Source: a virus. Taken from it: a DNA stretch of 64,000 nucleotides. The notes under the pieces are model-generated. The model made no database searches, was not told the DNA's origin, and worked only from the letters and a program-made list of their open reading frames with translations. The stretch spans positions 1 through 64,000 of IMG/VR virus record IMGVR_UViG_3300009124_000009; one strand, 5' to 3'. Positions 6,615-17,000 of this stretch are shown here, piece after piece (position 1 is the stretch's first letter; the number at the start of each line of letters is the position of its first letter). Both the position numbers and the translations under genes were made by a program.

Positions 6615-9600
6615 TCAACCGAATGATTGGACAGTTAGAGTAGTAACATCATTAGCACTGACGACCTCTCCAACTTTGAAGAATCCGTCAACAGTATCAA
6701 TTGTGATGGCACTAGCACCGAGAGCAGTAATAACGCCAGTAGTGCCGCTAGTTGCACCAGTGACAGTCGCACCGACTTCCATCGTTGTGATGTCTGCCAG
6801 GGCGAATGTTGCATCGGTGAATATTGTTGCAGTATCAATAGTACCGCCAGCACCAGGATCAGCATCAGCACCGACTGCTGCTTGGACGATGGTGATTGTA
6901 TCGCCAATTTCATAACCAGTTCCTGCTGTAGCAACGGTAACACCAGTGATAACACCAGCAGATGCGGTGATATCTACAGTAAGACCAGTACCAGAACCAG
7001 TTGTAGTGGTTGTCAAACCAGTTGCGGTAACATAGTTAGAACCACCAGAAAGAGTACCAAAGTTGAATGTGGCAACTCCACCTGCGTTGGGGTTAGCAAT
7101 CGTGATGGTATCCGCGATTTCATAATCAGTACCACCAGCATTTACAACTATAGCAGTTACTGCACCAGCAGTAGTTGTAATATCAACTGTCAACCCAGTA
7201 CCAACACCGTCAGAAGTTGTTGCTACTGCCGTTGCATCAGAGAAACCTCCAATACCATCATTGCTAATAGCACCTGCAGTAACAACAGCACCAGGTGTAG
7301 GATCACCCGACAGGTTCAGAGTCAGTGTAGTTGTAGTTGCGAGGTTGTTGAGCATTGCTTGCAGTTGAGCAAATGCGTTGTCCAACTTATCCTGAACTCT
7401 TGCTTCTGTGTAGTAGAGGTTAGTTCCCTCAGACAGATCAGAAGTGGTCTTCTGAGAAAGGTCGAGATTTGCACCAGTTGCAGCAGCAACTCTTACATCA
7501 GCACGAGCATCTGTATAGTAAAGGTTTGTAGAACCTTCAGACAGATCATCAGTAGTTGCAGCAGCAATCTTAGTATCGAAGGATGCCTCAGCACGAGCGT
7601 CTGTGTAGTATAGATTTGTAGAACCCTCAGACAGATCGTCGGTAGTTGCAGCAGCGATACGAGCATCTGCTCTAGCATCTGTGTAGTAAAGATTTGTAGA
7701 ACCTTCTGCTACGTCGTCGGTTGTCTTAGTTGCAAGACTTGTATCAAAACGTGTTTCAGTGTAGAAGACGTTGGTAACACCCTCAGTGATGTCATCAGTT
7801 GTCTTAGTTGCAAGTTGAGTATCCCATCTTGCAGTGGTATAGTACAGATTTGTGCCTTCTGTCAGGTCATCTGTAGTCTTACCTGCAAGACTTGTGTCGA
7901 AGCGACCCTCAGTGTAGAAGATGTTAGTAACACCTTCGGTTACGTTGTCGGTATCAATATCTGCCTGAGTTACACTCAGTTCACCGCCAACGCTAAGTTC
8001 AATACCAGTGCCGTATGTGAAGTGAGTTCTGGTACGAGCAGCAGTGGTAAAGAGATTAGTAACACCTTCAGTTACGTTGTCGGTGTCAATGTCTGCTTGA
8101 GTGACGCTTAGTTCACCTGCATTGAGTTCAATGCCCGTACCATAAGTGAAGTGTGTACGGGTGCGAGCAGCAGTTGTGAAGAGGTTAGTAGTACCCTCAA
8201 CAACATCGTCAGTATCAAACTCGCTGAATTCAGCACTCAGAGTCAGTAGGTTACCTGCATCGTTGTAAGTAGCAGTAATACCAGTACCACCAGAAATCAG
8301 AGCAGCAACGCGGTCATCAACACGCTCATTGGTGTAGTAGAGGTTTGTGCCCTCAGTCAGATCTGTAGTAGAGTGGTTTGCAATGCTGGAAACTTCACCA
8401 GTTACATCACCAATAACACCACCATTTGCAGTGATTGTACCAGTGAATGTAGAGGTTCCAGTTACTGCCAGAGTGCTGGACAGAGTGGTTGCGCCAGTAA
8501 CTCCAAGTGTGGAACTTAGAGTTGCAGCACCAGTTACGCCAAGTGTATCGGATAGAGTGGTTGCACCAGTAACTCCAAGAGTGCTGCTCAGAGTTGTAGC
8601 ACCCGTTACGCCTAAAGTGCTACCGAAAGTTACAGCACCATCGGCATTTAGTGTGCTTGCGGTATCTACAGCACCAGTTGTGCCATCTACAGTAAAGTTA
8701 TTTGTGTCAACTGCAATGCCACCATTGGCATTCAGAAGACCCGTGAGGGTGGTTACACCCGTTACACCCAGTGTTCCGCCTACAGTTGCGTTACTGCTTG
8801 CTGCAAGCGTTACAACGTTGACTGCACCAGCAGCAAAACCACCACTACCATCACGAAGGACGAGGTTGTTTGCAGCGTTTGTGGTAGCAGATAGAATGTT
8901 GATCGTTGGATTGCCTGCAACACCATCACCCTGAGTGACTGTGATACCAGAACCAGATGCAGGAGAGGTAACCAGAGTGCGCTGAGCATAGGTGTTAGCA
9001 GCAGTTCTGCTTACGAAACCTGTACCAGACATTGCTGCCAGACCATCCATGTCTGCATCATCAAACGTAGTGGTCAGAGTTACGTTCTGAGAACCATCGA
9101 AGGATACAGTTGCATTGACAACACCATCAATCGTGAAGGTGCGAGCAGTGCGAAGTTCATCAGCAGTTGTTGCGTTACCCTGAATACCTGCGTTAGCACC
9201 AATGCCATTGTTGACAGTAATTTGATTAGCAGAGAAGTTACCATTAGTTCTGGAAACAACGCTGTTACCAGAAGTGTCAGTGCTGCTTGTGGTTAGACCA
9301 TCAAGAAGGTCAGCGTTCAAGTTATTGACCTTTGTATTAGATGCAACAACCAGAGGTGGTTGACCAGTGACTGTAGAAATGATTTGACCATCAACAGTCA
9401 GATCACCATTTACAATTGCATCAGCATCAACATCGAGGATTGTGCCAGTACCAGTCAAACGCAATTGATTTGCTCTGAGGTTGCCGTCTGTACCAGAGAA
9501 TACTTCGCTGCTGTTTGTTGCAGAAGTCAGGAAGACAAACTCGTTAGCAGAGTCGTCATAACCAAAGAAACCAAGTCTAGCACTTCCACTATAATAGCGG

Positions 9601-12600
9601 AACTCAATACCACGATCTTTGTTGTCATCTGATGTAGGAGCACTATCACCACCAAGAGTGAAGATAGGATCATCAATCGTAACCGTGGTGCTGTTTACAG
9701 TTGTTGTGCTACCGTTTACAACCAGGTCACCACCAACAATCAGATTGTTGTGGAACTCACCATTACCTGTGCTGTTGTCAACACTGAATGCAGCACGAGA
9801 ATTTGCAGCATCCCAGATGTAGAAGTCGCCACCGATGTAAGCATTCTTCTCTGCTCTGAAACCACCTTCTGTCGATAGAGAAACTGTATTATCAGTATAA
9901 GAAGTGATATCAGAAGTATTACTAATCGAAACACGACCACTGAAACCAGTGTTACCAGACTGAGTTGTGCTACCAGAGATCTCAAAGTCTCCGTAGACAC
10001 GCATGTTGCCGCCAACAGAGAGGTTCTTAGCAACACCTGCACCTCCAGTAATTCTTACGGCACCATCAGCAGCATAGAGTCCTGTGAGTGTTTGGTCAGC
10101 AGCATTAGTGAAACTGGATACACCAGTAACTCCTAAAGTGTTATTCAGTTGAGTGGCATTGCCAACTGTTAGAGTACCAACGATATTAGTGTTACCACTA
10201 TCAGAAGCAACGGTAAATCTATCTACAGCAGAACCATTTTGGACTGCAAACTCTCTACCTGCTTCATTGATGATTAGAGTATCATTGATTACAGTCTGAC
10301 CCTGAATCGTTACCGTACCCTGTATATCAGTATTACCGTTGTCTGTATCTACAGTGAACTTATCTACGCCAGAACCATTCTGAATGGCAAACTCTTCGTT
10401 TGCAGCATTGATAATTACCGAATCGAAAATAGTCGTCTGACCATCTACAACAAGAGTGCTATTGAAATCAACTGCACCATCTACATTCAGGGTGCTATCA
10501 AAGTCTACCGCTTGGTTGACAGTGACGTTATCAGTGAAAGTAGCGTCAGAGTTGACAGTAAGAATATCAGTATTAGCATTACCTAGAGTAATTTGAGAAC
10601 CATTGACTGTTAGATCTCTATCAAGTAGAGTATCACCATAAACGGTTAGAGTACCTACAGATGCAGTTCCTGCACCAGAGCGACCGATTGTAGTATTACC
10701 AGAAGCACCAATAACTTGGAAATCGATAGTATCGCCATTATTTTTCTTACCAATAAAGAGATCTTCACCGATATGGAGATCAGTAGCAATACCAGCACCA
10801 CCATAGACTCTCAGGTTCGAGGTATCATGTGTTGCATAGGAAGGAGTATATATTGCTCTTGTACCTGTGCGTAACTTATAACGAACTTCCAAGTAGTTCT
10901 GTCTGTTATAGTTCGCGGTAGTATCTTCTTTCTGAATGATCTGACCATTGACGTAAATGTCAGAGTTGTAGAGTGTATCCCCTTCTACATAACCACCACC
11001 GTCAAACTTGAACGAACCATAATCAGAATTCTGAATGTCATAAAGACCAGTAGATCCATTCAGAGCAATCTGAGGTTCCGCAGTCTTTTCAAGTCTTACA
11101 AATTCAAGTACGTTTAGGGTGTTGTTTAGATCAACAGCATCGGTAACAGTAAGTGTACCTTCAATTTGAGTGTTACCGTTGTCAGTATCTACAGTAAACT
11201 TAGATACGCCAGCATTGGTTTGAATATCGAACAGCGAGTTGTCGCCATTGATAGTTACGTTTGTTTGGAATGTTGCATCACCATCAACATTCAAAGTGCC
11301 ATCAATATCTGTATTACGCTGTACGTTTAGATCACGAGCAATAACAGTATCCCCAGTAGCAGAAGCAACAGTAAATACGGAATTGATGTCAAAATCATTA
11401 GAAATATCGACAGTACCACCGATATGAACGTTTTCACTGATACCCACACCACCAGTAACAACCAGAGTACCAGTTGTAGCAGAAGTTGACCCAACATTGG
11501 AAGTAAGGGCGAGGTTACCAGCAACCACGCCAGCATCAGTACCAGAGAATACTTCAGCAGTGTTCGTAGCGTCATATAGGAATCGGTAACCACCTGTAGT
11601 GCCTGCTAGTGTTCCGTAGTTGGCATCCCAACCAAAGAATCCTAGTCTTGCTTGACTATCATAATACCTGATCTCGATACCTCGGTCAAGCGTGTCTGGT
11701 GCAGTTGGAGCAGTGTCACCGCCAAGAGTAATTACAACATCATCCACCGTCATGGTGGTAGAGTTTACAGTTGTTGTAGTACCATCGACTTGGAGGTTAC
11801 CTTTGATCTGAACAAGACCAGTATCATCACCCTCAGTTGCAGGGTCAATGATAATAGTGGAATTGTCAGAGGTTATTGCATTTGCTCTGAACCAAATGTC
11901 TTCTGCTTTGACATAGTTTGATGCGTTTGTGGATGATAGTACAACATCGTTGTCAGCAGTGATATTGATGGTGGCGCTGCCAGCACCAGCGTTGGTACTA
12001 ACAATATCAAAAACTCTATTTGTGGCAGAATTGACGTTGTGGAAAAGTTTGAGTGACCCAGCAGTACGCTCGATAGTTTGGAGAGGAGTTGTACCAGGGC
12101 GATCCAGATAGATATTGGCACCACTGATGTGAGTATCAACATTGATATCAACATCACCAGCGCCAGAATTTCCAGTATTATTAGCAGTAAATAGAAGAGA
12201 ACCACTAGTATCATTGACAGTTACATAATTTAGATAGTTGAAACCACGATAACCTGTGGTTGCGGTGAGTTCTTGGTCGAGTTCAAAATCTTCCTTAGTG
12301 TTGCCATCTGCAAAGGAGATTCTGTTGTTTTGAAGTTGAGTATTATCTACACCGAGGGCGGCAATGGTGACGTGCCCGTTGCCGTCAACGTCGAAATCTT
12401 CCTGTGCAAAGGAAGCCAATCCCTTCTGCTCTGTTGCCGCAGCCGCGAGGAACCTCCATCCTCCAGTATCGCTGCTATCAGTATGAGCTGGGGCACCAGC
12501 GCCCGCAAGAATATCTTGAATGGCTTGATAGACGTTACCACCTTCTTCGATGATGTCATATCGGGAATACGATGTCCCAGCATTGTATGTAGCGTACTTA

Positions 12601-13472
12601 CTGCCTTCACGAGCAGTAGCAATAGGCACATTTGTTGCGCTTTGCAGACGACCCCTGTCGTCAACAGTAAATTTGACTGCGTTTACGGTCTCTGTACCAA
12701 ATGGTTCACCTGCAGGACCGTTAGCAGATACGGAAGTTAGAGATTCTGTGTTGTAATCGCCATCAACAACAGTTGTAGTTGCCAGATCAATCTGTGGGTT
12801 GCCAGCAGTACCAGAACCGTTTGTTACAACAATTTGACCTGCTGTAGAAAGAATGCTTCTAGTTGTCCAGTTACCATCACCAATACGAATACCAATACCA
12901 GTAGAGGTAAGACCTGCAACTGCATTCAAGTCATTATCATATGGTTGAGCACCAGACCCTTCAATGCTGGTGTCTAGACCATAATCTTGAATAGTTGTTG
13001 GGTTTGAAGCGTTTGTGATTCTGCCCTTAGCATCAACAACAACACGAGTGTATTGACCACTCGATGTTTGTGTACCATCATAGTGAGGCAATGACGTGAT
13101 AGTCTGCAGTTCAGCAGCGAGGTTCAGGTTGGTAGAACCATCAAAAGTACCAGAGGCAACGATATCTTGAGTGATTTGTACCTGTCTGACGTTCGCAAGA
13201 CGAGACGCAGTAGAGGCATTACCAATAACCGTAGCAGTAATAGTACCCGCCGAGAAGTTACCGTCAGAGTCTCTCTGAACGAGGGAGTTTGCAGTGTTAG
13301 CAACGGATTCGACTGGTCTCTCATATGCTAGGGAGTTCCACGCAGTTGAACCATCACCGATCTTGATACGACCAGAGTCTAGGTCAATGCCGACTTCACC
13401 CTGTGCCAATACAGGGTTTGCGTTTCTCCACTCCTGAGATCCGCCACGTCTTAGCTGGATTCTATTTGCCAT
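6615..13472 (-). CDS. Giant tail-fibre-like repeat protein (2,285 aa)
   Basis: The N-terminus (RIQLRRGGSQEWRNANPVLA, GEVGIDLDSGRIKIGDGS) is the tail-fibre head repeat found in many phage fibres and tropism determinants. The body is beta-rich, with an internal duplication of about 100 residues (first copy about residues 560-665, second about 1250-1345; both contain DRGIE and RLGFFG). A run of LGVTGATTLSST repeats lies at about 1607-1673 and ten EGxTNLxxT repeats at about 1700-2030. The C-terminal ~230 residues repeat GLTVDIT-type strands. The likely role is host-surface adhesion or a fibre shaft; it sits where T4 has gp9-gp12 and wac. A late promoter lies 32 bases upstream. Confidence 0.8.
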   Translation of the reverse strand: MANRIQLRRGGSQEWRNANPVLAQGEVGIDLDSGRIKIGDGSTAWNSLAYERPVESVANTANSLVQRDSDGNFSAGTITATVIGNASTASRLANVRQVQITQDIVASGTFDGSTNLNLAAELQTITSLPHYDGTQTSSGQYTRVVVDAKGRITNASNPTTIQDYGLDTSIEGSGAQPYDNDLNAVAGLTSTGIGIRIGDGNWTTRSILSTAGQIVVTNGSGTAGNPQIDLATTTVVDGDYNTESLTSVSANGPAGEPFGTETVNAVKFTVDDRGRLQSATNVPIATAREGSKYATYNAGTSYSRYDIIEEGGNVYQAIQDILAGAGAPAHTDSSDTGGWRFLAAAATEQKGLASFAQEDFDVDGNGHVTIAALGVDNTQLQNNRISFADGNTKEDFELDQELTATTGYRGFNYLNYVTVNDTSGSLLFTANNTGNSGAGDVDINVDTHISGANIYLDRPGTTPLQTIERTAGSLKLFHNVNSATNRVFDIVSTNAGAGSATINITADNDVVLSSTNASNYVKAEDIWFRANAITSDNSTIIIDPATEGDDTGLVQIKGNLQVDGTTTTVNSTTMTVDDVVITLGGDTAPTAPDTLDRGIEIRYYDSQARLGFFGWDANYGTLAGTTGGYRFLYDATNTAEVFSGTDAGVVAGNLALTSNVGSTSATTGTLVVTGGVGISENVHIGGTVDISNDFDINSVFTVASATGDTVIARDLNVQRNTDIDGTLNVDGDATFQTNVTINGDNSLFDIQTNAGVSKFTVDTDNGNTQIEGTLTVTDAVDLNNTLNVLEFVRLEKTAEPQIALNGSTGLYDIQNSDYGSFKFDGGGYVEGDTLYNSDIYVNGQIIQKEDTTANYNRQNYLEVRYKLRTGTRAIYTPSYATHDTSNLRVYGGAGIATDLHIGEDLFIGKKNNGDTIDFQVIGASGNTTIGRSGAGTASVGTLTVYGDTLLDRDLTVNGSQITLGNANTDILTVNSDATFTDNVTVNQAVDFDSTLNVDGAVDFNSTLVVDGQTTIFDSVIINAANEEFAIQNGSGVDKFTVDTDNGNTDIQGTVTIQGQTVINDTLIINEAGREFAVQNGSAVDRFTVASDSGNTNIVGTLTVGNATQLNNTLGVTGVSSFTNAADQTLTGLYAADGAVRITGGAGVAKNLSVGGNMRVYGDFEISGSTTQSGNTGFSGRVSISNTSDITSYTDNTVSLSTEGGFRAEKNAYIGGDFYIWDAANSRAAFSVDNSTGNGEFHNNLIVGGDLVVNGSTTTVNSTTVTIDDPIFTLGGDSAPTSDDNKDRGIEFRYYSGSARLGFFGYDDSANEFVFLTSATNSSEVFSGTDGNLRANQLRLTGTGTILDVDADAIVNGDLTVDGQIISTVTGQPPLVVASNTKVNNLNADLLDGLTTSSTDTSGNSVVSRTNGNFSANQITVNNGIGANAGIQGNATTADELRTARTFTIDGVVNATVSFDGSQNVTLTTTFDDADMDGLAAMSGTGFVSRTAANTYAQRTLVTSPASGSGITVTQGDGVAGNPTINILSATTNAANNLVLRDGSGGFAAGAVNVVTLAASSNATVGGTLGVTGVTTLTGLLNANGGIAVDTNNFTVDGTTGAVDTASTLNADGAVTFGSTLGVTGATTLSSTLGVTGATTLSDTLGVTGAATLSSTLGVTGATTLSSTLAVTGTSTFTGTITANGGVIGDVTGEVSSIANHSTTDLTEGTNLYYTNERVDDRVAALISGGTGITATYNDAGNLLTLSAEFSEFDTDDVVEGTTNLFTTAARTRTHFTYGTGIELNAGELSVTQADIDTDNVTEGVTNLFTTAARTRTHFTYGTGIELSVGGELSVTQADIDTDNVTEGVTNIFYTEGRFDTSLAGKTTDDLTEGTNLYYTTARWDTQLATKTTDDITEGVTNVFYTETRFDTSLATKTTDDVAEGSTNLYYTDARADARIAAATTDDLSEGSTNLYYTDARAEASFDTKIAAATTDDLSEGSTNLYYTDARADVRVAAATGANLDLSQKTTSDLSEGTNLYYTEARVQDKLDNAFAQLQAMLNNLATTTTLTLNLSGDPTPGAVVTAGAISNDGIGGFSDATAVATTSDGVGTGLTVDITTTAGAVTAIVVNAGGTDYEIADTITIANPNAGGVATFNFGTLSGGSNYVTATGLTTTTTGSGTGLTVDITASAGVITGVTVATAGTGYEIGDTITIVQAAVGADADPGAGGTIDTATIFTDATFALADITTMEVGATVTGATSGTTGVITALGASAITIDTVDGFFKVGEVVSANDVTTLTVQSFG
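7370..8370 (-). repeat. Ten EGxTNLxxT fibre repeats
   Basis: Within the 2,285-residue gene the motif DD(L/I/V)xEG(x)TN(L/V/I)(Y/F)(Y/T)T...R occurs ten times, at irregular spacings of about 22-50 residues. Two blocks carry an almost identical partner segment (ARTRTHFTYGTGIELN and ARTRTHFTYGTGIELS) followed by ADIDTDNVTEGVTN. Repeats of this class build triple-beta fibre shafts. The DNA copies are similar enough to permit recombination and length change. Confidence 0.8.
8440..8650 (-). repeat. 36-bp tandem repeats encoding LGVTGATTLSST
   Basis: Six consecutive 12-codon units encode LGVTGATTLSS(T/D) variants in the fibre-like gene. The DNA units are about 36 bp and differ mainly at third codon positions, so the array is a protein-coding tandem repeat rather than a CRISPR or noncoding array. 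Confidence 0.85.
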
Positions 13473-13503
13473 TGGGTATCACAACTGGAATTTGCCTCTG
13501 AGT

Positions 13504-13511
13504 TATTTATG
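13504..13511 (-). promoter_or_regulatory. Late promoter candidate (CATAAATA)
   Basis: The coding strand reads CATAAATAACT directly after a terminator, 32 bases before the ATG of the 2,285-residue fibre-like gene. The combination of terminator then late box marks a transcription-unit boundary. Confidence 0.7.
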
Positions 13512-13516
13512 CGTAT

Positions 13517-13540
13517 AAAAAAGAGGGGCAGGTGCCCCTC
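13517..13540 (-). terminator. Rho-independent terminator
   Basis: On the minus strand GAGGGG, a 6-base CACCTG loop and CCCCTC form a GC-only stem followed by TTTTTT (plus-strand A-run at 13517-13522). It lies 6 bases beyond the stop of the 75-residue coiled-coil gene and would end the transcription unit that includes gp8 and the DUF4815 gene. Confidence 0.9.
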
Positions 13541-13545
13541 CCCTA

Positions 13546-13773
13546 TTATTCTGCTGTCACCTCATCAACTTCATCTGGTGGATGAGACATTGTTTCTTCT
13601 TCTGCATCATCTTGATAATAGGACAATGCTTCGATTGCACCTAGCAGTTTCAGTGCAACTCCTTCATTATCTCGAATCTTTTGAGATAGTTTTTGATTCT
13701 CCTCTTGGAGAGCATCAAACCGCTCGCGAAACTGCTTTAGCATTTCCTCTTGCGAAACTTTTTCAATCGTCAT
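13546..13773 (-). CDS. Small coiled-coil protein
   Basis: Seventy-five residues with a clear heptad-type helix (EEMLKQFRERFDALQEENQK, LSQKIRDNEG) and an acidic C-terminal tail (DDAEEETMSHPPDEVDEVTA). It overlaps the upstream 83-residue gene by 11 bases and is the last gene before the terminator. Pairing with another coiled-coil protein suggests a two-component accessory such as a chaperone or fibre assembly factor, but that is a guess from size and position. Confidence 0.7.
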   Translation of the reverse strand: MTIEKVSQEEMLKQFRERFDALQEENQKLSQKIRDNEGVALKLLGAIEALSYYQDDAEEETMSHPPDEVDEVTAE

Positions 13774-14014
13774 AATTTAGACCTTTCTGATTTTGAACTA
13801 ACGTTAGTAAGAGAGATTTGATATCACTCATCTCAGATTTTAGCACAGCAACATCGTCTTGTAAACGACCGACTTGTGCTTCCTTTGCCTGTTCTGCTTC
13901 TAGTCCTGCCATATAGGCATCATAGGTAGAACGATTCACCATGGTAATTTCACCGTTGGGTCCCCGAACTAAATCGGGGTCACCCTCAACACGTTGTACT
14001 TTTGACCAATCCAT
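13763..14014 (-). CDS. Small protein with C-terminal coiled coil
   Basis: The 83-residue product begins MDWSKVQRVEGDPDLVRGPN, a polar part that may be a short folded head, and ends with a helix (EQAKEAQVGRLQDDVAVLKS) predicted to form a coiled coil. The start overlaps the stop of the DUF4815 gene by one base. It may help fold or attach the giant structural proteins made from the same mRNA; there is no family match I can name. Confidence 0.7.
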   Translation of the reverse strand: MDWSKVQRVEGDPDLVRGPNGEITMVNRSTYDAYMAGLEAEQAKEAQVGRLQDDVAVLKSEMSDIKSLLLTLVQNQKGLNYDD

Positions 14015-17000
14015 TAGATAGCGAGTGCAATTGCTCTGAAGTCTTGTAGGACAGGAACTCTAGATTGGTTTGGAGAAGACATAATAATCTTGATCTGATA
14101 TTGATCAAACTTCAAACCAGAAATCTCATAAGAATACTCTAGGAATTGCTCATTTCTAGTAGTACCTGGGATAGAAGAAGTATCGTCTTCTGGGAAGAAA
14201 GTAAAATCAACTTCTTCTAGAGACTCTGTAGAACCTACAGGACGTACCCTATATAGTGCTCTAATGTTAGTGTCTTCTGGACGGAATGCCGTAAACACTA
14301 GTTTGATAGCACCAGACTTATTAGAAAGACTTGCGATCTTAGTGATGTATGCAGCATCGTGCGTATCACCAACAAATCTAGTAGCAACGTTGCTATCGCT
14401 AGGATCATTGATCCTGTTCATAGTGGTGATAATAGAAGTTCTATCCAAGTCAATGTATGGAGTTAGATATTCTTTATCACTCTTCATGGTCAATTCCATT
14501 CTTAGCGACTTATTACCACTGAGTTCTTCAGATTCATTTAGAGCAGAAGCAACCATCTTTGGAGAATCGAAGTAGTTATTCTGATCAAGTACGATTGGAA
14601 TATAACTTCCATCGTTTACAAACGACTCCTGATCCAATGATGATGTATTTCCATCACCAATAGAAGTACCACTAATTACTTGAACTCTCGCACCAATATC
14701 AGTTTGTGGTAGTACAACCTTAGCAAAGGAAGGTGCAATCAAATCAAACTGGATATTTTGAGATGCGGTAACATCATATCCACCACCAGTGATACCGTTT
14801 GTTGCAACAAAACCAGTGCTTAGTGTGTAACTATCGAGAGTTGGAGACTCAATAGTATTGTGAACTTTGTTGATGGAAGTTAGTGGAATACCATCCAAAT
14901 TATAACATTGTACAATAGCACCTTCAGAGAAGGAAGACGCAGTAGTATTATCTTGTGCTCTTGCAAGTACTGTAATAGTATTGGTGGTCGTATCAATAGC
15001 AGAATAACTAATAATTTCTTCTGGTGAAAATACTCCAGGAACAGGAACTGGAAGAGCATTTACATCTTGATCAGGACCAACTTTTTCTGCAATAATCTTG
15101 ATATATCCAGGGTTCTGGGCACTCACATCATATCCATTGACAACAGTATGGAACTCTGATGCATCAGCAACGACAATTGTAGTATCGGTTGTACCGATGC
15201 TGTTAGAAAGAGTTGTATCGTTCACTTCAGATCTAACGCCACGAATTTGTACATTGTTGCGTGAATCATGCATACAGTGGTTAGAATGATTGATTACAAC
15301 CTTTCTTTGAGAAGTTTCATAAGTAACTTCTTGTCCGATTGTTGCGAACACAAAAGCACTGGCATTGGACATATCACCACTAAAGGTGATAGTATCAATT
15401 TCTGCACTTCTGACATTAGCCTGTTGCTCAATAGCAGTCTTTTCGTTGATTGTTTCACCAGATTCAAACATGTCTGCTGCAGCATTAGCATGTACATACT
15501 TCACTACTAGAGTGTCTGTACCACTATCCCAAGATTGGATTTCTGCTGTCGCATTATTGCTGGTTTTGATGTAGTTACCAACAGTGAAGTCTCCTCCACT
15601 ATAAGCACCACCACCAGTATCAACAACTGTAATTGTTGCTAGAGATTTAGAAGATGTGATTGCTTGGTTGAGAGCAAAGACGCCAGTTACGTCAGTTACT
15701 GTGACTACAGTGTTGCCACCAAGAAGTTCTGATGTCTTGACAGTACCAAAACCGAGATATGTATCACCACCAGAAATAGAAGCAATTCTAGCACCAGGAG
15801 TGAAAGGAATAGTTCCTGACTGAGTTAGAACTAGTTTTTGATCTGGTTTGATTGTCTGAATTGGGTTGTTACCAAGATTCAGAATACCTTTGTTACCATA
15901 ACCCAGTTCAGCGTTGTTGAATACTGCTCTACTATTCTTAGTAATATCAAACTTAGCAAGATATGCAGTAAACTTGAGGTCTTCGTACTGGTCAGCAGTC
16001 CAAGTAGATGCGTTCTGAGATTTGAATAGAACACCAGCATAAGGTTGCTCGGAGATCGTTCTATTTCCAGTAACGTCAACTTCACCCATTCGAGATACCC
16101 AAACTTGATACTCGTTAGAGTCAGATAGGAGAACAAAACAATGTTCTACAGACTGAGGCAAGAAGATAGGTGCTTGGAATGTAAATCTAGTTGGAATTGC
16201 TGCGTTATCAGAGATCTGAACTTGGGTGGGATTTAGAGTAACGTCAGAGAATGGGAGAATCTTCTTGGTTGGATAACCATTCTCCATAGTACGAATCTGA
16301 CAAGAGATTGGAACTCTCGTATCTTTAGTGTAGAAGAATACATCGAATGATGTAATAAAACAACCGCCTGGTTTATCGATGATGAAGGACTGTGCAAGAG
16401 GGTCATACCAACCAATCTGACGAACTTCTTCTCTGGTTGATTGAATTGTACGCTCATCAGTTACAGTATCTCTTACAACCTCAGCATTACGAACAGCAAG
16501 AATATTTTCTTGAACGACGTTTAGAACACCAGTTGCAGTATAAGTCGTTTCGGCAGAAGACGAGACCTGACCAGCAATTCTACTATCAGTCTCACTAGTA
16601 GTAAGACGAACAGTTCTTCTACCAGTACCCCAACGTGGATTTGTATCAACGTTTGGATCTGGAATAAACATTGCTGCTTTCAAGTTGCCGTATCTGTCGG
16701 CAATCAAACGGCGATCTTTTACAACTGCACGAGCGCCAGATTCACCAATTAGAACTTCACCAACCTGAATGTTACCATAGTAGTCACCAGTGACTTGAAC
16801 TGCCATTTGCTCAACATCAATGTTTAGGAAAGCAGTAGATGCAGAGTAAGACTCACTCAGTTCAGTATCATTATATGGGTTGAATTCATAACCGTCATTT
16901 GGAGCAGCAACTTTCAGTTTACAACCAGAAGTTTGACCAACAACAGTCTCTCCAATATCAAATGGAATGCCGTTGCTTCTGCTGTCGAGGGTAGAATCCT

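Noticed and set aside
6882-7613. Long plus-strand frame with many Cys, Ser and Thr codons
   Set aside because: It lies opposite the fibre repeats, and its composition (CNST-rich) comes from antisense reading of Ala/Thr/Val codons.
8440-8650. Regular ~36-bp repeats considered as a CRISPR array
   Set aside because: The units are in-frame 12-codon protein repeats without unique spacers and with third-position variation.
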